From: Singulisphaera sp. GP187
GTDB taxonomy: Bacteria; Planctomycetota; Phycisphaerae; Phycisphaerales; SM1A02
Direction: 5' to 3'
Assembly: GCA_945869475.1 (NCBI GenBank)
Contig: CAMBOV010000002.1
Location: forward strand, 62,001-126,000
Length of the DNA: 64,000 nt
A program made the position numbers and the translations under genes. This document shows, piece by piece, positions 37,928-46,537 of the stretch (positions are counted from its first letter, which is position 1; the number at the start of each line of letters is the position of its first letter). Under the pieces are notes generated by a model. It ran no database searches, was not told where the DNA came from, and was given only the letters and a program-made list of their open reading frames with translations.

Positions 37928-39349
37928 ATGCTTCCAGTGATCGCTATCGTCGGACGCCCAAATGTGGGCAAATCGAGTCTCTTCAACCGCATCGCGGGTG
38001 AGCGCATTTCAATCGTTGACCCCACACCTGGCGTCACGCGCGATCGCATCTCAACGGTGATCACCATCCCTCCTCCAGGCGAGGCCGCCGAAGACGCCCT
38101 GCCCCGCGTCGCCGAACTCTGTGACACAGGCGGATTCGGCATCTACACCGCTGAGGGCAAGCGATTCGATGACGCAGGCAAAGACCTCTCGTTGCTCGCT
38201 CCCGACATCGAGCAGCAGATTCTCGCTGCAATCGAAGGCGCGGCGATTGTGCTCTTCACCGTCGACGCGCAATCAGGAATCACGGCACTCGATGAACGCA
38301 TCGCACAATTGCTGCGACGCGGTGGAAAGACTGAACGCATCATGCAGGTCGCCAACAAGGTCGACGGCCCCTCGTGGGAAGTGCACGCGGTTGAAGCGTC
38401 GGCACTCGGCTTTGGCGATACCTACGGCGTCTCGACGAAATCTGGCATGGGAATGCGCACTCTCATCGAAGCGATTTGGGAGCGACTTGGGTCGCGTCCA
38501 CAAGAAACGGTCGTCTCGCCCGAGATGAAAGTTGCGATTGTTGGGCGGCGCAACGCAGGCAAGAGCAGTCTCGTGAATGCGCTCGCAGGTGCGCCGCGCG
38601 TCATTGTCAGTGAGATCGCTGGAACGACCCGCGATTCGGTCGACGTGCGCTTCGAATCCGAAGGTCGCACCTTTATCGCGATCGACACCGCGGGTATTCG
38701 CAAGCGCAAGTCGTGGGCGGACGATGTCGAGTTTTACTCACACAACCGCACCGAAGTGGCGATTCGCCGAGCCGATGTCGCGCTCTTGCTGCTCGATGCA
38801 ACCGAGCCTGTTTCGCAGGTCGAAAAGCAACTTGCGGGCAATCTCATCGATGCCTTCAAACCTACTGTGATCGTCGTGAACAAGTGGGACCTCGTCGCCG
38901 TCGGTCGCACAACCTCGGACTACTTGGAATATCTCACGCAAGAACTTCCGATGCTCAACTTTGCTCCCATTGTCTTCGTGAGCGCGAAGAAGGGTGACAA
39001 CATCAACGACGCGATCACGATGGCATTTAACTTGCACACCCAAGCGAGTCACCGCGAGACAACGGGCAAACTCAACACACTCGTGCAAACGATTCTCACG
39101 GGGCGCGGTCCATCATCGCGTCTTGGAACTCTCGCCAAGATTTACTACATCTCGCAGATCGAAACGAATCCTCCAACGATCGCGATGGTCGTCAATAAGC
39201 CAGCGCTCTTCGAAGGCTCGTACGAGCGCTATCTGCTCAATCGACTGCGTGAAGAAGTGCCCTACTCCGAAGTACCAATCAAGCTGATCTTCAGCGAACG
39301 CAAGCGCGATCCAGATGACATGCATCAGCGGCGCGCGGCGCGAAAGTAA
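37928..39349 (+). CDS. der: Ribosome assembly GTPase Der (EngA)
   Basis: The 473-residue protein has two tandem GTPase domains: the first begins IAIVGRPNVGKSSLFNR, the second VAIVGRRNAGKSSLVNA. G4 motifs are NKVD and NKWD. The C-terminal KH-like domain follows. Der acts in maturation of the large ribosomal subunit. I start at ATG 37928, which begins directly at the first beta strand. The PSP1 gene follows after 5 bp, then lepB and the EamA gene, so this may be a four-gene operon. Confidence 0.95.
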   Translation: MLPVIAIVGRPNVGKSSLFNRIAGERISIVDPTPGVTRDRISTVITIPPPGEAAEDALPRVAELCDTGGFGIYTAEGKRFDDAGKDLSLLAPDIEQQILAAIEGAAIVLFTVDAQSGITALDERIAQLLRRGGKTERIMQVANKVDGPSWEVHAVEASALGFGDTYGVSTKSGMGMRTLIEAIWERLGSRPQETVVSPEMKVAIVGRRNAGKSSLVNALAGAPRVIVSEIAGTTRDSVDVRFESEGRTFIAIDTAGIRKRKSWADDVEFYSHNRTEVAIRRADVALLLLDATEPVSQVEKQLAGNLIDAFKPTVIVVNKWDLVAVGRTTSDYLEYLTQELPMLNFAPIVFVSAKKGDNINDAITMAFNLHTQASHRETTGKLNTLVQTILTGRGPSSRLGTLAKIYYISQIETNPPTIAMVVNKPALFEGSYERYLLNRLREEVPYSEVPIKLIFSERKRDPDDMHQRRAARK

Positions 39350-39354
39350 CTCTC

Positions 39355-40371
39355 ATGTCGATCCATCCACTTCCAATCTTTGAGCGGGATGGCGACTCGA
39401 GTTTTCGCTCGCTCGAGACCGACGCAGAGATCTACGCGAAGCTGAAGGCTCCAACATCGATCGTCGTGCGCGGCGGTCGAATGAAGTGGGTCGCCGAGTT
39501 GCCCTATGAAGGAACGGCCAAGCCTGGATGCGGCACCAAGCTGGTTGCGCACACGCATCGAGGCACTGAGATTGTGGAGATGCTCACGACGGCCTGCTCG
39601 AACTCCGGATGCTCCAAGAGCGTCTCGCGACAAGAGATGCTCGAGTACATCGAGAATTCTGGTGGAAAGGACTATCCCTTTCACAACGAGGGACGCATCG
39701 ACCGCATCGCGACCGCCGGCGACCTTGCACAGTGGAATGGCGTGCAGTCTGAGGCTGCTGCACTGGGCCCATCGGTGAAGGAGATGCTGCAATCGAGCGG
39801 TCTTGCGATGAAGTTTGTCGCGGTCGAACCACTCTTTGGCCGTGAGATGCTCACGATCTATTACCTCAGCGAAGAGCGTGTTGATTTTCGCGACTTGCTC
39901 AAGACGCTCGCGTCACGATTCAAGGCGCGCATCGAACTTCGCCAAGTCGGAGCGCGCGACGAGGCGCGATTGGTCGCCGACTATGAAAAGTGCGGACAAC
40001 ACTGTTGCTGCAAGAATTTTCTCAAGGTGCTCAAGCCGATTTCGATGAAGAGCGCCAAACTGCAGAAGGCGACGCTCGATCCAATGAAAATTAGTGGTCG
40101 ATGCGGTCGACTTATGTGTTGCCTGCGATATGAAGATGAGACCTACGAGTCGCTCGCGAAACGTGTGCCAAAGGCGAAGTCGCGCGTGCAGACTCCTGAT
40201 GGCGCCGGCACGGTGATCGAGGCGCGCATCCTGGTGCAACTCGTGCTCGTGCGACTCGACGGCAACAAGGGTGAGTTCGCCTTTCCGGTCGAAGATGTCA
40301 CGGTGATTCCTCGCGTCGACGAGCCGCCCACAGACGCGAAGCAACCGCCCACCGACAAACCTTCGCTGTAG
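39355..40371 (+). CDS. PSP1/RicT-like iron-sulfur protein
   Basis: The 338-residue protein has a PSP1 C-terminal domain like Bacillus RicT (YaaT). Cysteines are clustered in YEKCGQHCCCKNFL and GRCGRLMCCLRYE, a pattern that binds an Fe-S cluster in the Ric complex. A proline/lysine tail follows. In Bacillus the Ric complex affects RNA processing by RNase Y, and the role here is inferred. The N-terminal part has an additional Cys group (TTACSNSGCSKSV). It starts 5 bp after der. Confidence 0.88.
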   Translation: MSIHPLPIFERDGDSSFRSLETDAEIYAKLKAPTSIVVRGGRMKWVAELPYEGTAKPGCGTKLVAHTHRGTEIVEMLTTACSNSGCSKSVSRQEMLEYIENSGGKDYPFHNEGRIDRIATAGDLAQWNGVQSEAAALGPSVKEMLQSSGLAMKFVAVEPLFGREMLTIYYLSEERVDFRDLLKTLASRFKARIELRQVGARDEARLVADYEKCGQHCCCKNFLKVLKPISMKSAKLQKATLDPMKISGRCGRLMCCLRYEDETYESLAKRVPKAKSRVQTPDGAGTVIEARILVQLVLVRLDGNKGEFAFPVEDVTVIPRVDEPPTDAKQPPTDKPSL

Positions 40372-40383
40372 GATTCGCCGCCA

Positions 40384-41997
40384 ATGAACGCCTCCAGCGC
40401 GCATCAATCTGCGCCACAATCCACGAGTGGTGTGATCGACACCTTGCAGTCACTCATCGTTGCGTTCGTGTTCGCAATGGCCTTTCGCGGATTCATCCTC
40501 GAAGGATTTGTGATTCCAACTGGATCGATGGCGCCGACACTGATGGGAGCGCACGTGCGCGTGCGGAGTCCTGCAACGGGATATGAATATGCCGCCGACA
40601 GCGCCGAGGTGCTCGAAGTACAGCGTCGTCAATTGCGCGGTGAGCGACCGATCTTTGATCCGATGTTGAGTCGGCAGTCTCCGGTGCTCTCCGTTCCAAA
40701 CGATGTGCTCGCGGGTGAGATTCGTATGGGCGACCGTGTGCTTGTGCTGAAGTATCTCGAACCATTCACTGCGCCAAAGCGATGGGACGTCGTCGTCTTC
40801 AAGAATCCAATCGATCCTGTCGGTGATGCGGTCTATTACATCAAGCGGTTGGTTGGCATGCCCAACGAGACGTTGCTTGTCAGCGATGGCGACATCTTCA
40901 CAGGACCCCTCACCGCGACTGCCGATGATCTTCGCATCGAACGCAAGCCGCAGTACATCCAACGCGCCGTCTGGCAACCCGTGTATGACAGCGACTATCA
41001 ACCCGTCGACATCGCGCGTCTCGAGACGGCGATGCGACAACGCTGGGCGGGATCGCCGTGGAAGGCGAGTGATGGATGGGATGTGCGCGGCGATCGCGCG
41101 TGGAGTTGGCCAAAGCCATCTCCCGCATCGCTGACGTGGTCGAACGACATTCTCTCGCTCGATGACTGGAATAGCTACAACGTCTATCGACGAGATATTC
41201 CGCTCTTTCCAACAGCCGATCTCAGCATCGCGGCGGCGATTGATGCGGCTGACACAGAAGCCTTTCGCACAGAACTCACGATGACGGCGCGTGGACTTCT
41301 CTATCACTTCGCAATCGCCTCTGGGCAGATTCGTCTTTCGATCGAAAGCGCAGAATCGCACGCGCCCGTTGCGAGCGCAGCGTTCGACGTTGAACTTCCA
41401 ACGGGCGCTCCATTCTTGCTCGAGTTCTGGCACGTTGATCAAGAAATGTCGGTCTACATCGATGGATCGCGCGTCGCGCGGCTCGACTATGACCTCGGCG
41501 GTCCAGTCAAGCGCCTGCTTGCCTCGCACTTCGGACGAACGCTCGAACAAGTACTCGCCAATCCAATAGGTCAGCGACCAACACCGACGGCACTGCACTG
41601 GACCTTTGACGGATCACCCTTCACATTGCGCAAGATCGAAGTGAAGCGCGACCTCTACTACCGACCGGACTATCTCAGCGCGAACAACCAATTCGCTTCG
41701 AATGGTCCCGCGATCATTGGGCTTGCATTCGCCACCGACCCCACTCGCCTCTCTCGCGTGAACAGTGGTGAGTACGTCATGTTTGGCGACAACAGCGGCG
41801 CGAGCAAAGACTCGAGACTCTGGGGACGACCCCATCCACTGGTCACACGCGAACTCGGCAACGACAGCCCATTCATCGTTCCTCGCGAGATGGTGATCGG
41901 CAAGGCATGGTCGGTGTACTTCCCAGCTCCGATGGCGATGAGCGCCGGCGGTCGCGCATTCATCCCAGACTTCGGCCGACTGAGATTCATCCGCTGA
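40384..41997 (+). CDS. lepB: Signal peptidase I with a large lectin-like insertion
   Basis: The 537-residue protein has one N-terminal membrane helix (residues about 20-38). The catalytic Ser48 is in VIPTGSMAPTL, the catalytic Lys near residue 155 is in YYIKRLVGMP, and the last conserved box is YVMFGDNSGASKDSRLWG near residue 462. Between the Lys and that box lie about 300 residues where many bacterial enzymes have fewer than 100. The insertion ends in jelly-roll-like strands such as LLEFWHVDQEMSVYIDGSR. It cleaves signal peptides on the outer face of the membrane. It lies 12 bp after the PSP1 gene and its stop overlaps the EamA ATG by one base. Confidence 0.9.
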   Translation: MNASSAHQSAPQSTSGVIDTLQSLIVAFVFAMAFRGFILEGFVIPTGSMAPTLMGAHVRVRSPATGYEYAADSAEVLEVQRRQLRGERPIFDPMLSRQSPVLSVPNDVLAGEIRMGDRVLVLKYLEPFTAPKRWDVVVFKNPIDPVGDAVYYIKRLVGMPNETLLVSDGDIFTGPLTATADDLRIERKPQYIQRAVWQPVYDSDYQPVDIARLETAMRQRWAGSPWKASDGWDVRGDRAWSWPKPSPASLTWSNDILSLDDWNSYNVYRRDIPLFPTADLSIAAAIDAADTEAFRTELTMTARGLLYHFAIASGQIRLSIESAESHAPVASAAFDVELPTGAPFLLEFWHVDQEMSVYIDGSRVARLDYDLGGPVKRLLASHFGRTLEQVLANPIGQRPTPTALHWTFDGSPFTLRKIEVKRDLYYRPDYLSANNQFASNGPAIIGLAFATDPTRLSRVNSGEYVMFGDNSGASKDSRLWGRPHPLVTRELGNDSPFIVPREMVIGKAWSVYFPAPMAMSAGGRAFIPDFGRLRFIR

Positions 41998-42929
41998 TGA
42001 GTGACGCAATCGCTGCGACGCGCCCGCGCTTCTCGGTGGGCGTTGCTGATGCGATCTTGCTGCTGTGTGCCATCCTGTGGGGAATCGGATTTGTCTCACA
42101 GCGCATCGCAACACAACAGATGGGCGATACTCCGTTCACGTATAACGCGGCGCGATTTCTCATCGGTGGAGCACTGCTGCTGCCCTTCGTGATTCGCAAA
42201 GAGTCGGCGCGCACACGTGCGACACTCATCGGTGGCATCGCGGCGTCGATCGCGCTCTTGACTGCCGCCTCACTGCAGCAGAAGGCGATGGCAACAGTCA
42301 CTGCAGGTACGGCCGGATTCATCACGGGCACCTACGTCTTGTGGGTTCCAATTCTGGGATTACTCATTGGACAGCGCATCTCACAGCGCGTCTGGACTGG
42401 CGTCGCAATGACGCTCGCGGGACTCTGGTTTCTCTTGATGCGCGACCGCGTCGAGTTTCAATCGGGCGATCTCTATTTGTTGGGATGCGCCGTCGCGTGG
42501 GCCTTTCACGTACATGTGATTGGATGGGCCGTTCGCGCGGGCGATCCACTTGGAATCGCCGTCGTGCAGTTCGCAGTGACTGGGGCGCTCTCTGCGCTCG
42601 TCGCACTCGCAGTCGAGCCCGTCTCGATCGAAATGCTCTGTGCAGGATGGGGGCCGATCGTTTTCTCTGCGATCTTCGCGATTGCGATCGCATTCACGCT
42701 GCAGACACTCGCGCAGACATCGACACAACCCTCACACGCCGCAGTGATCTTGTCGCTCGAATCGCTCTTCGCTGAACTCTCTGGATCGCTCTGGATGCAC
42801 GAATCCTTTCAACCGCGGCAGTGGATCGGAGCGCTCTTGATGCTTGCTGGAGCGCTCGTCGCAACGGTCACTGGATTCCGCCGGCCCCCTCGCGAATCGG
42901 TTCGCCCGCAGCGACCGGCAGCGGGTTGA
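41997..42929 (+). CDS. EamA/DMT-superfamily transporter
   Basis: The 310-residue protein has ten hydrophobic helices in two EamA repeats. The first repeat opens with ADAILLLCAILWGIGFVSQR and the second with GDLYLLGCAVAWAFHVHVIG. Such proteins export amino acids, nucleotide sugars or other metabolites; the substrate is unknown. ATG 41997 shares one base with the lepB TGA, so it is coupled to lepB. The last 62 bp overlap the convergent gene at 42868-43713. Confidence 0.9.
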   Translation: MSDAIAATRPRFSVGVADAILLLCAILWGIGFVSQRIATQQMGDTPFTYNAARFLIGGALLLPFVIRKESARTRATLIGGIAASIALLTAASLQQKAMATVTAGTAGFITGTYVLWVPILGLLIGQRISQRVWTGVAMTLAGLWFLLMRDRVEFQSGDLYLLGCAVAWAFHVHVIGWAVRAGDPLGIAVVQFAVTGALSALVALAVEPVSIEMLCAGWGPIVFSAIFAIAIAFTLQTLAQTSTQPSHAAVILSLESLFAELSGSLWMHESFQPRQWIGALLMLAGALVATVTGFRRPPRESVRPQRPAAG

Positions 42930-43713
42930 TTCCAAACTTCTTCTCGATCATGACTCGCTCGAGTCGTTTGTAAGCGGCGAATCCACTTGGCCAGACGGCG
43001 ATCTCTGCGCGAAACGATTCGGGTGGCTTTCCGCCGAAGAACTGTCCGATCACCAATCGTGCCGATGCATCCTCGGTGATTGGGATGCCCGTGCCGATGG
43101 GTTCTGCGATCTCTTGCCCTTTGCCCTTGAGAACAGCGAGACTCACGCGACCATCGGCACAAAGCAGCAGGATGGCTTTGCGACTGTCGGCTCGCAACCG
43201 CGCAACGCGCACGAACTGCACCGACGTTTGTTGTTGCTTGCGCGCATCGTCGAGCTTCGCCAACTGCGTGTTGAGATTGTTGAGCTGCTCATTCGCCGCC
43301 ATCAGCGCGAGTGCGCTCGATGACAAACGCGCGCGGGCGGCTTTCTCTGCGATCACCTCTGCGAGCTTCTTCGTTCGCATCGTCTCGAGCGCCCCAAGGG
43401 ACTCCTTCCACCGACGGATAATTTCTGGATCGCCCGACGGAGGCATTGCGCAGAGCGCTGCGATCACTGTCGAGAGCTTCTCTTCGATCTTGATCGTCTC
43501 TGCTTCAAGCGTCGCAAGTTCTGCAGTCATCACGGCTGGGGTCACGGTCTTCTCTGTTCCATCTGGACTCTTCGTGAAAACAACCAGACAGAGCAAGATG
43601 AACATGATCACACCGAGCGCGTTGCAGAGCGCATCGAGAAAGAGTTCGAAGGCGTCGGTTGTCGCCGCTCCCTTTCGTCGGCGCCGGCGACGGCTTCTGC
43701 GGCGAAGACTCAT
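42868..43713 (-). CDS. ExbD/MotB-like single-helix protein with basic N-terminus
   Basis: The 281-residue protein starts with a very basic patch (MSLRRRSRRRRRRKGAA). One membrane helix follows, FLDALCNALGVIMFILLCLV, with Asp27 at its cytoplasmic end, where ExbD, TolR and MotB keep their ion-carrying Asp. An extended coiled coil (residues about 60-160) and a small C-terminal domain follow. I infer the second rod subunit of the ExbB-type channel at 44547-45419. The start overlaps the stop of the neighbouring rod gene as ATGA. The 3' end overlaps the EamA gene by 62 bp, so the two transcripts are antisense there. Confidence 0.7.
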   Translation of the reverse strand: MSLRRRSRRRRRRKGAATTDAFELFLDALCNALGVIMFILLCLVVFTKSPDGTEKTVTPAVMTAELATLEAETIKIEEKLSTVIAALCAMPPSGDPEIIRRWKESLGALETMRTKKLAEVIAEKAARARLSSSALALMAANEQLNNLNTQLAKLDDARKQQQTSVQFVRVARLRADSRKAILLLCADGRVSLAVLKGKGQEIAEPIGTGIPITEDASARLVIGQFFGGKPPESFRAEIAVWPSGFAAYKRLERVMIEKKFGINPLPVAAGEPIREGAGGIQ

Positions 43714-44528
43714 GGCCGTGCCTCGGAAGGCAGATCGAAGAACCCGCCGTCGTGTGTATCCCAGAGTTGCCATCCAACTTGGTAGCCCTGCCCTCGCACG
43801 AGGTCGCGCAAAGCATTGGACGGCGTCACTCCATCGTCGCGCACGATCAACAGCACGTACCAGCCACTGCTCGGATGCGCCTTGAGAAGTGCACCAATAG
43901 CCTCGCGCGCCGCGACCTCATCGCCGCTAGTAGTGGCAAGCGTCGCGACGAGTTTCGGCGTTCCTTGTGCGTCGAGTTCACCGACACGTGTCGCTGTCGG
44001 TGTGATCTCAATGAGCAGCGGACTCAACTGCTCGCGCTCGCCCGTTTGATACTGAACACGCGCGCGAAGTGACTTTTCAGCGAGATCGGTCTTGATCGCT
44101 CGCACCTTCTCGTTGCCGCGCTCGATCTCTCGCTGCTTCAAGAGTGTTTGGTCTTCTTGTCGCTGCGCATCACCACTCGCAGCCTCACGCGACCTCTCGA
44201 TTGCGATGAGCCCCTCTCGCTCCTTCGCGATCAGCTTCTCGAGCCGCTCGAGCTGATCCGAGGTCACCTGCGGACGCGCCTTCGCATCCGCGAGCGCGGC
44301 GGTCGCCTCTTCAAGTGCCTTGCGCGTCTCTTCGGCGCGCGCACGTGCTCCGTCGAGATCTTTACGCAACTGCTCTGACTGCCCTGGAACGCGCGCACTC
44401 GATGGAACATTGCTAAGCGGATCAAGCGCGAGAATCAAGCAGACCAGAATCATGATGCCAGTGACACACGCCATGATGTCCTGAAACGAAAAGAAGGACA
44501 TTGGCGAGACTTGATCGTGCTTCGACAT
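43710..44528 (-). CDS. ExbD/MotB-like single-helix coiled-coil protein
   Basis: The 272-residue protein begins MSKHDQVSPMSFFSFQDIMA, continuing into a helix CVTGIMILVCLILAL. Asp17 is placed like the ion-carrying Asp of MotB and ExbD. A long charged coiled coil runs over residues about 48-140, then a small alpha/beta domain with GWYVLLIVRDDGVTPS. It is 18 bp downstream of the ExbB-like gene and overlaps the other rod gene by 4 bp. I infer it forms a hetero-rod with that protein inside the ExbB-like ring. Confidence 0.75.
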   Translation of the reverse strand: MSKHDQVSPMSFFSFQDIMACVTGIMILVCLILALDPLSNVPSSARVPGQSEQLRKDLDGARARAEETRKALEEATAALADAKARPQVTSDQLERLEKLIAKEREGLIAIERSREAASGDAQRQEDQTLLKQREIERGNEKVRAIKTDLAEKSLRARVQYQTGEREQLSPLLIEITPTATRVGELDAQGTPKLVATLATTSGDEVAAREAIGALLKAHPSSGWYVLLIVRDDGVTPSNALRDLVRGQGYQVGWQLWDTHDGGFFDLPSEARP

Positions 44529-44546
44529 GGTCGGCGACTCGTGCGA

Positions 44547-45419
44547 TTACCAGTTGGTCAACTTCAAACGACTCACGATGTGGTCGTTGCAATATTGCGT
44601 GCAGTCATCCAAGAGATCTTCTTCCATCTTGTAGACGTAGGTGGTCAAGAGTTGCACCCCCACTGCGGCGACGAGCGCCACGAGCGTTGTGTTGAATGCT
44701 GTGGCCAGTCCACCGACGACGGGCGCAAGCTTTTCGCGGATCGATCCGCCACCTGCGGAGGCGCCTGTTGCAACCTCGCCACCTGAGATCACATCGGTGA
44801 AGTTTCCGATGGCGATGCCGAGTCCAAGAACAGTGCCGATGAAGCCGAGCACTGGGATCGTCCAGATGAGCGCGCGAATGGCGGTGTACGAAGAGTCGAT
44901 CGTGCTCGAGTCACTATCGGCTTGTGCGTCGAGCACCGCTCCGACATCGCGCACCTCTCCGATGTTGCCGAGATTCGAGAGTGCCATCGAGACGCGATTG
45001 AAGAGTAGAAAATCTCGAGGACGGCTGACCCGTTGCTTGATGCGCTGCAAGATTTCGCCCGAGGTTCCAGGCGAGAGCACGAAGTCGCCGCGGCGTGGAA
45101 AGATGTCGACGAGGTCGAGCGCCCGCCGCTGCACGCGAATCTTGAAGAGCTTCGCGACCAGAATGCACAGACACCACCAGGTAAAGAGGATGCAGAACCA
45201 GTTCGTTTGCCATCCTGTTGCAATGATCTGCTCGAAGTAACTGCCCTGAAATGGAATCAGTGCGAGCCACGACAAGATGCTCAGCGCCAAGGCGATCGCG
45301 AACCAAAATGGACCGTGTGTTCGTGTGTAACGACCGGTGGCAAATCCGATCATGCATTCGATGTCGCCATCGCGTGCGTCCATCGGAGTCGTGCGTGTTG
45401 CGTCGTTCGTTGTTGTCAT
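44547..45419 (-). CDS. MotA/TolQ/ExbB proton-channel family protein
   Basis: The 290-residue protein has four hydrophobic segments: two near the N-terminus (FWFAIALALSILSWLALIPF and NWFCILFTWWCLCILVA) and the paired conserved helices. The third is ALIWTIPVLGFIGTVLGLGI and the fourth GGLATAFNTTLVALVAAVGV. This P-x-x-G-x-x-G-T-V-x-G pattern defines the MotA/TolQ/ExbB family, whose rings use the ion gradient to drive rotation of ExbD- or MotB-type rods. The ATG overlaps the upstream gene's stop as ATGA. Two candidate rod genes lie immediately downstream. Confidence 0.92.
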   Translation of the reverse strand: MTTTNDATRTTPMDARDGDIECMIGFATGRYTRTHGPFWFAIALALSILSWLALIPFQGSYFEQIIATGWQTNWFCILFTWWCLCILVAKLFKIRVQRRALDLVDIFPRRGDFVLSPGTSGEILQRIKQRVSRPRDFLLFNRVSMALSNLGNIGEVRDVGAVLDAQADSDSSTIDSSYTAIRALIWTIPVLGFIGTVLGLGIAIGNFTDVISGGEVATGASAGGGSIREKLAPVVGGLATAFNTTLVALVAAVGVQLLTTYVYKMEEDLLDDCTQYCNDHIVSRLKLTNW

Positions 45420-46537
45420 GGGGTCGAGTCCTGTGGTGTGTGCGCCTGCTGATCAGGTGCGGGATGGGTTGACGGTTGGATGAACCGAAGTTCACAGTAG
45501 GAAACGTACGCGCAGATCGACGCGAGTGCTGTGATCGAGAGTGCGCGCACTGCTTCGAAGAGTGCCATGCGTGGCGCTCCCATGATGTATGCGGTGATGG
45601 CTTCGGCAAGCACTGCGAGCACGACTGCGACGAGTGTCACCATCGCGAGCCAGAGGATGGCGGTGCGCTTTGGCACTTCGCCGGCGGCGAAAACCGCGCC
45701 GACCGAGCAGGTCACCGCTGCGACGACAACGAAGAACCAGGTCACCAGAAATGGCACGCCCTTCAAAACGACTCCAACGATCGCGATGAGCAGCGCGGCC
45801 ATCGACAGAGAGAGGCCGATTGCCGTCTCGCCCAACGTGATCGCTGGGTGCTGCATGCGAAAAGCGATCGTTGATCGACCAAAGAGAGTCGCGTCGAGCA
45901 ATCGCACGGCGCAGAACGCGAGCACGAGCAGAGTGGCTGCCAGAAATCCAGTTCCCGCACCCGACCAGAGTGCGACAGCGGCGATGAGCACCGCGAGTGA
46001 TCCGAAGACAAGTCCACTGATTGCGCGCACCCTTCCCTTCGACAGTGTGCTCATGCCGAGCGCGGTCGCAGCGATGAGCAGCATCACGAGCCAGAGCACA
46101 CCGAGCAGGGCGCCGCGCCATCCAAAGCCATCGACAAGTTGCATGAGATCCCATGCGCGAAGTGTTGCTGTTGAATCGCGCACTGTCGGCAAAAGTGCCG
46201 CGACGGCGATCACGATCCACGCGGGCACAAGAATCCACTCCGCGCGCACCATGGCGATTCCTGGCAGTTGAATCAACAATGGCTCGCCCTCGTCGTCGGG
46301 ATATTCGACCATGAATCGACGCTCGAGTGGCGCGACACTGAGAAGCTCACTACAGACGCTGCCGTCGCTGCGAAAAATATCGCTCGCTTTCGATGCGACG
46401 CACCACTGCGTTCGATCACGCGAGACCATGTGCAGGCGGGTGAGTGCACCGCGCGTCGCTCGCAGTCGCACCTCACTGAGCGAGAGTGGTCCCTCAGTGC
46501 GCGTGCCGAGTCGAATCCAGTACGTCGGTTCGCTCAC
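45416..46537 (-). CDS. Polytopic membrane protein with N-terminal GYF-like domain
   Basis: The 373-residue protein starts with a GYF_2-like domain (YWIRLGTRTEGPLSLSEVRL, later RTQWCVASKASDIF), a small peptide-binding module. About eight to nine membrane helices follow from residue 100 on. The start is GTG at 46537, abutting the TAA of the upstream coiled-coil gene with no gap. Planctomycetes often place GYF_2 domains on membrane proteins. It is probably the membrane scaffold linking the GTPase/GAP1 proteins to the channel subunits, which is inference from context. Confidence 0.7.
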   Translation of the reverse strand: MSEPTYWIRLGTRTEGPLSLSEVRLRATRGALTRLHMVSRDRTQWCVASKASDIFRSDGSVCSELLSVAPLERRFMVEYPDDEGEPLLIQLPGIAMVRAEWILVPAWIVIAVAALLPTVRDSTATLRAWDLMQLVDGFGWRGALLGVLWLVMLLIAATALGMSTLSKGRVRAISGLVFGSLAVLIAAVALWSGAGTGFLAATLLVLAFCAVRLLDATLFGRSTIAFRMQHPAITLGETAIGLSLSMAALLIAIVGVVLKGVPFLVTWFFVVVAAVTCSVGAVFAAGEVPKRTAILWLAMVTLVAVVLAVLAEAITAYIMGAPRMALFEAVRALSITALASICAYVSYCELRFIQPSTHPAPDQQAHTPQDSTP

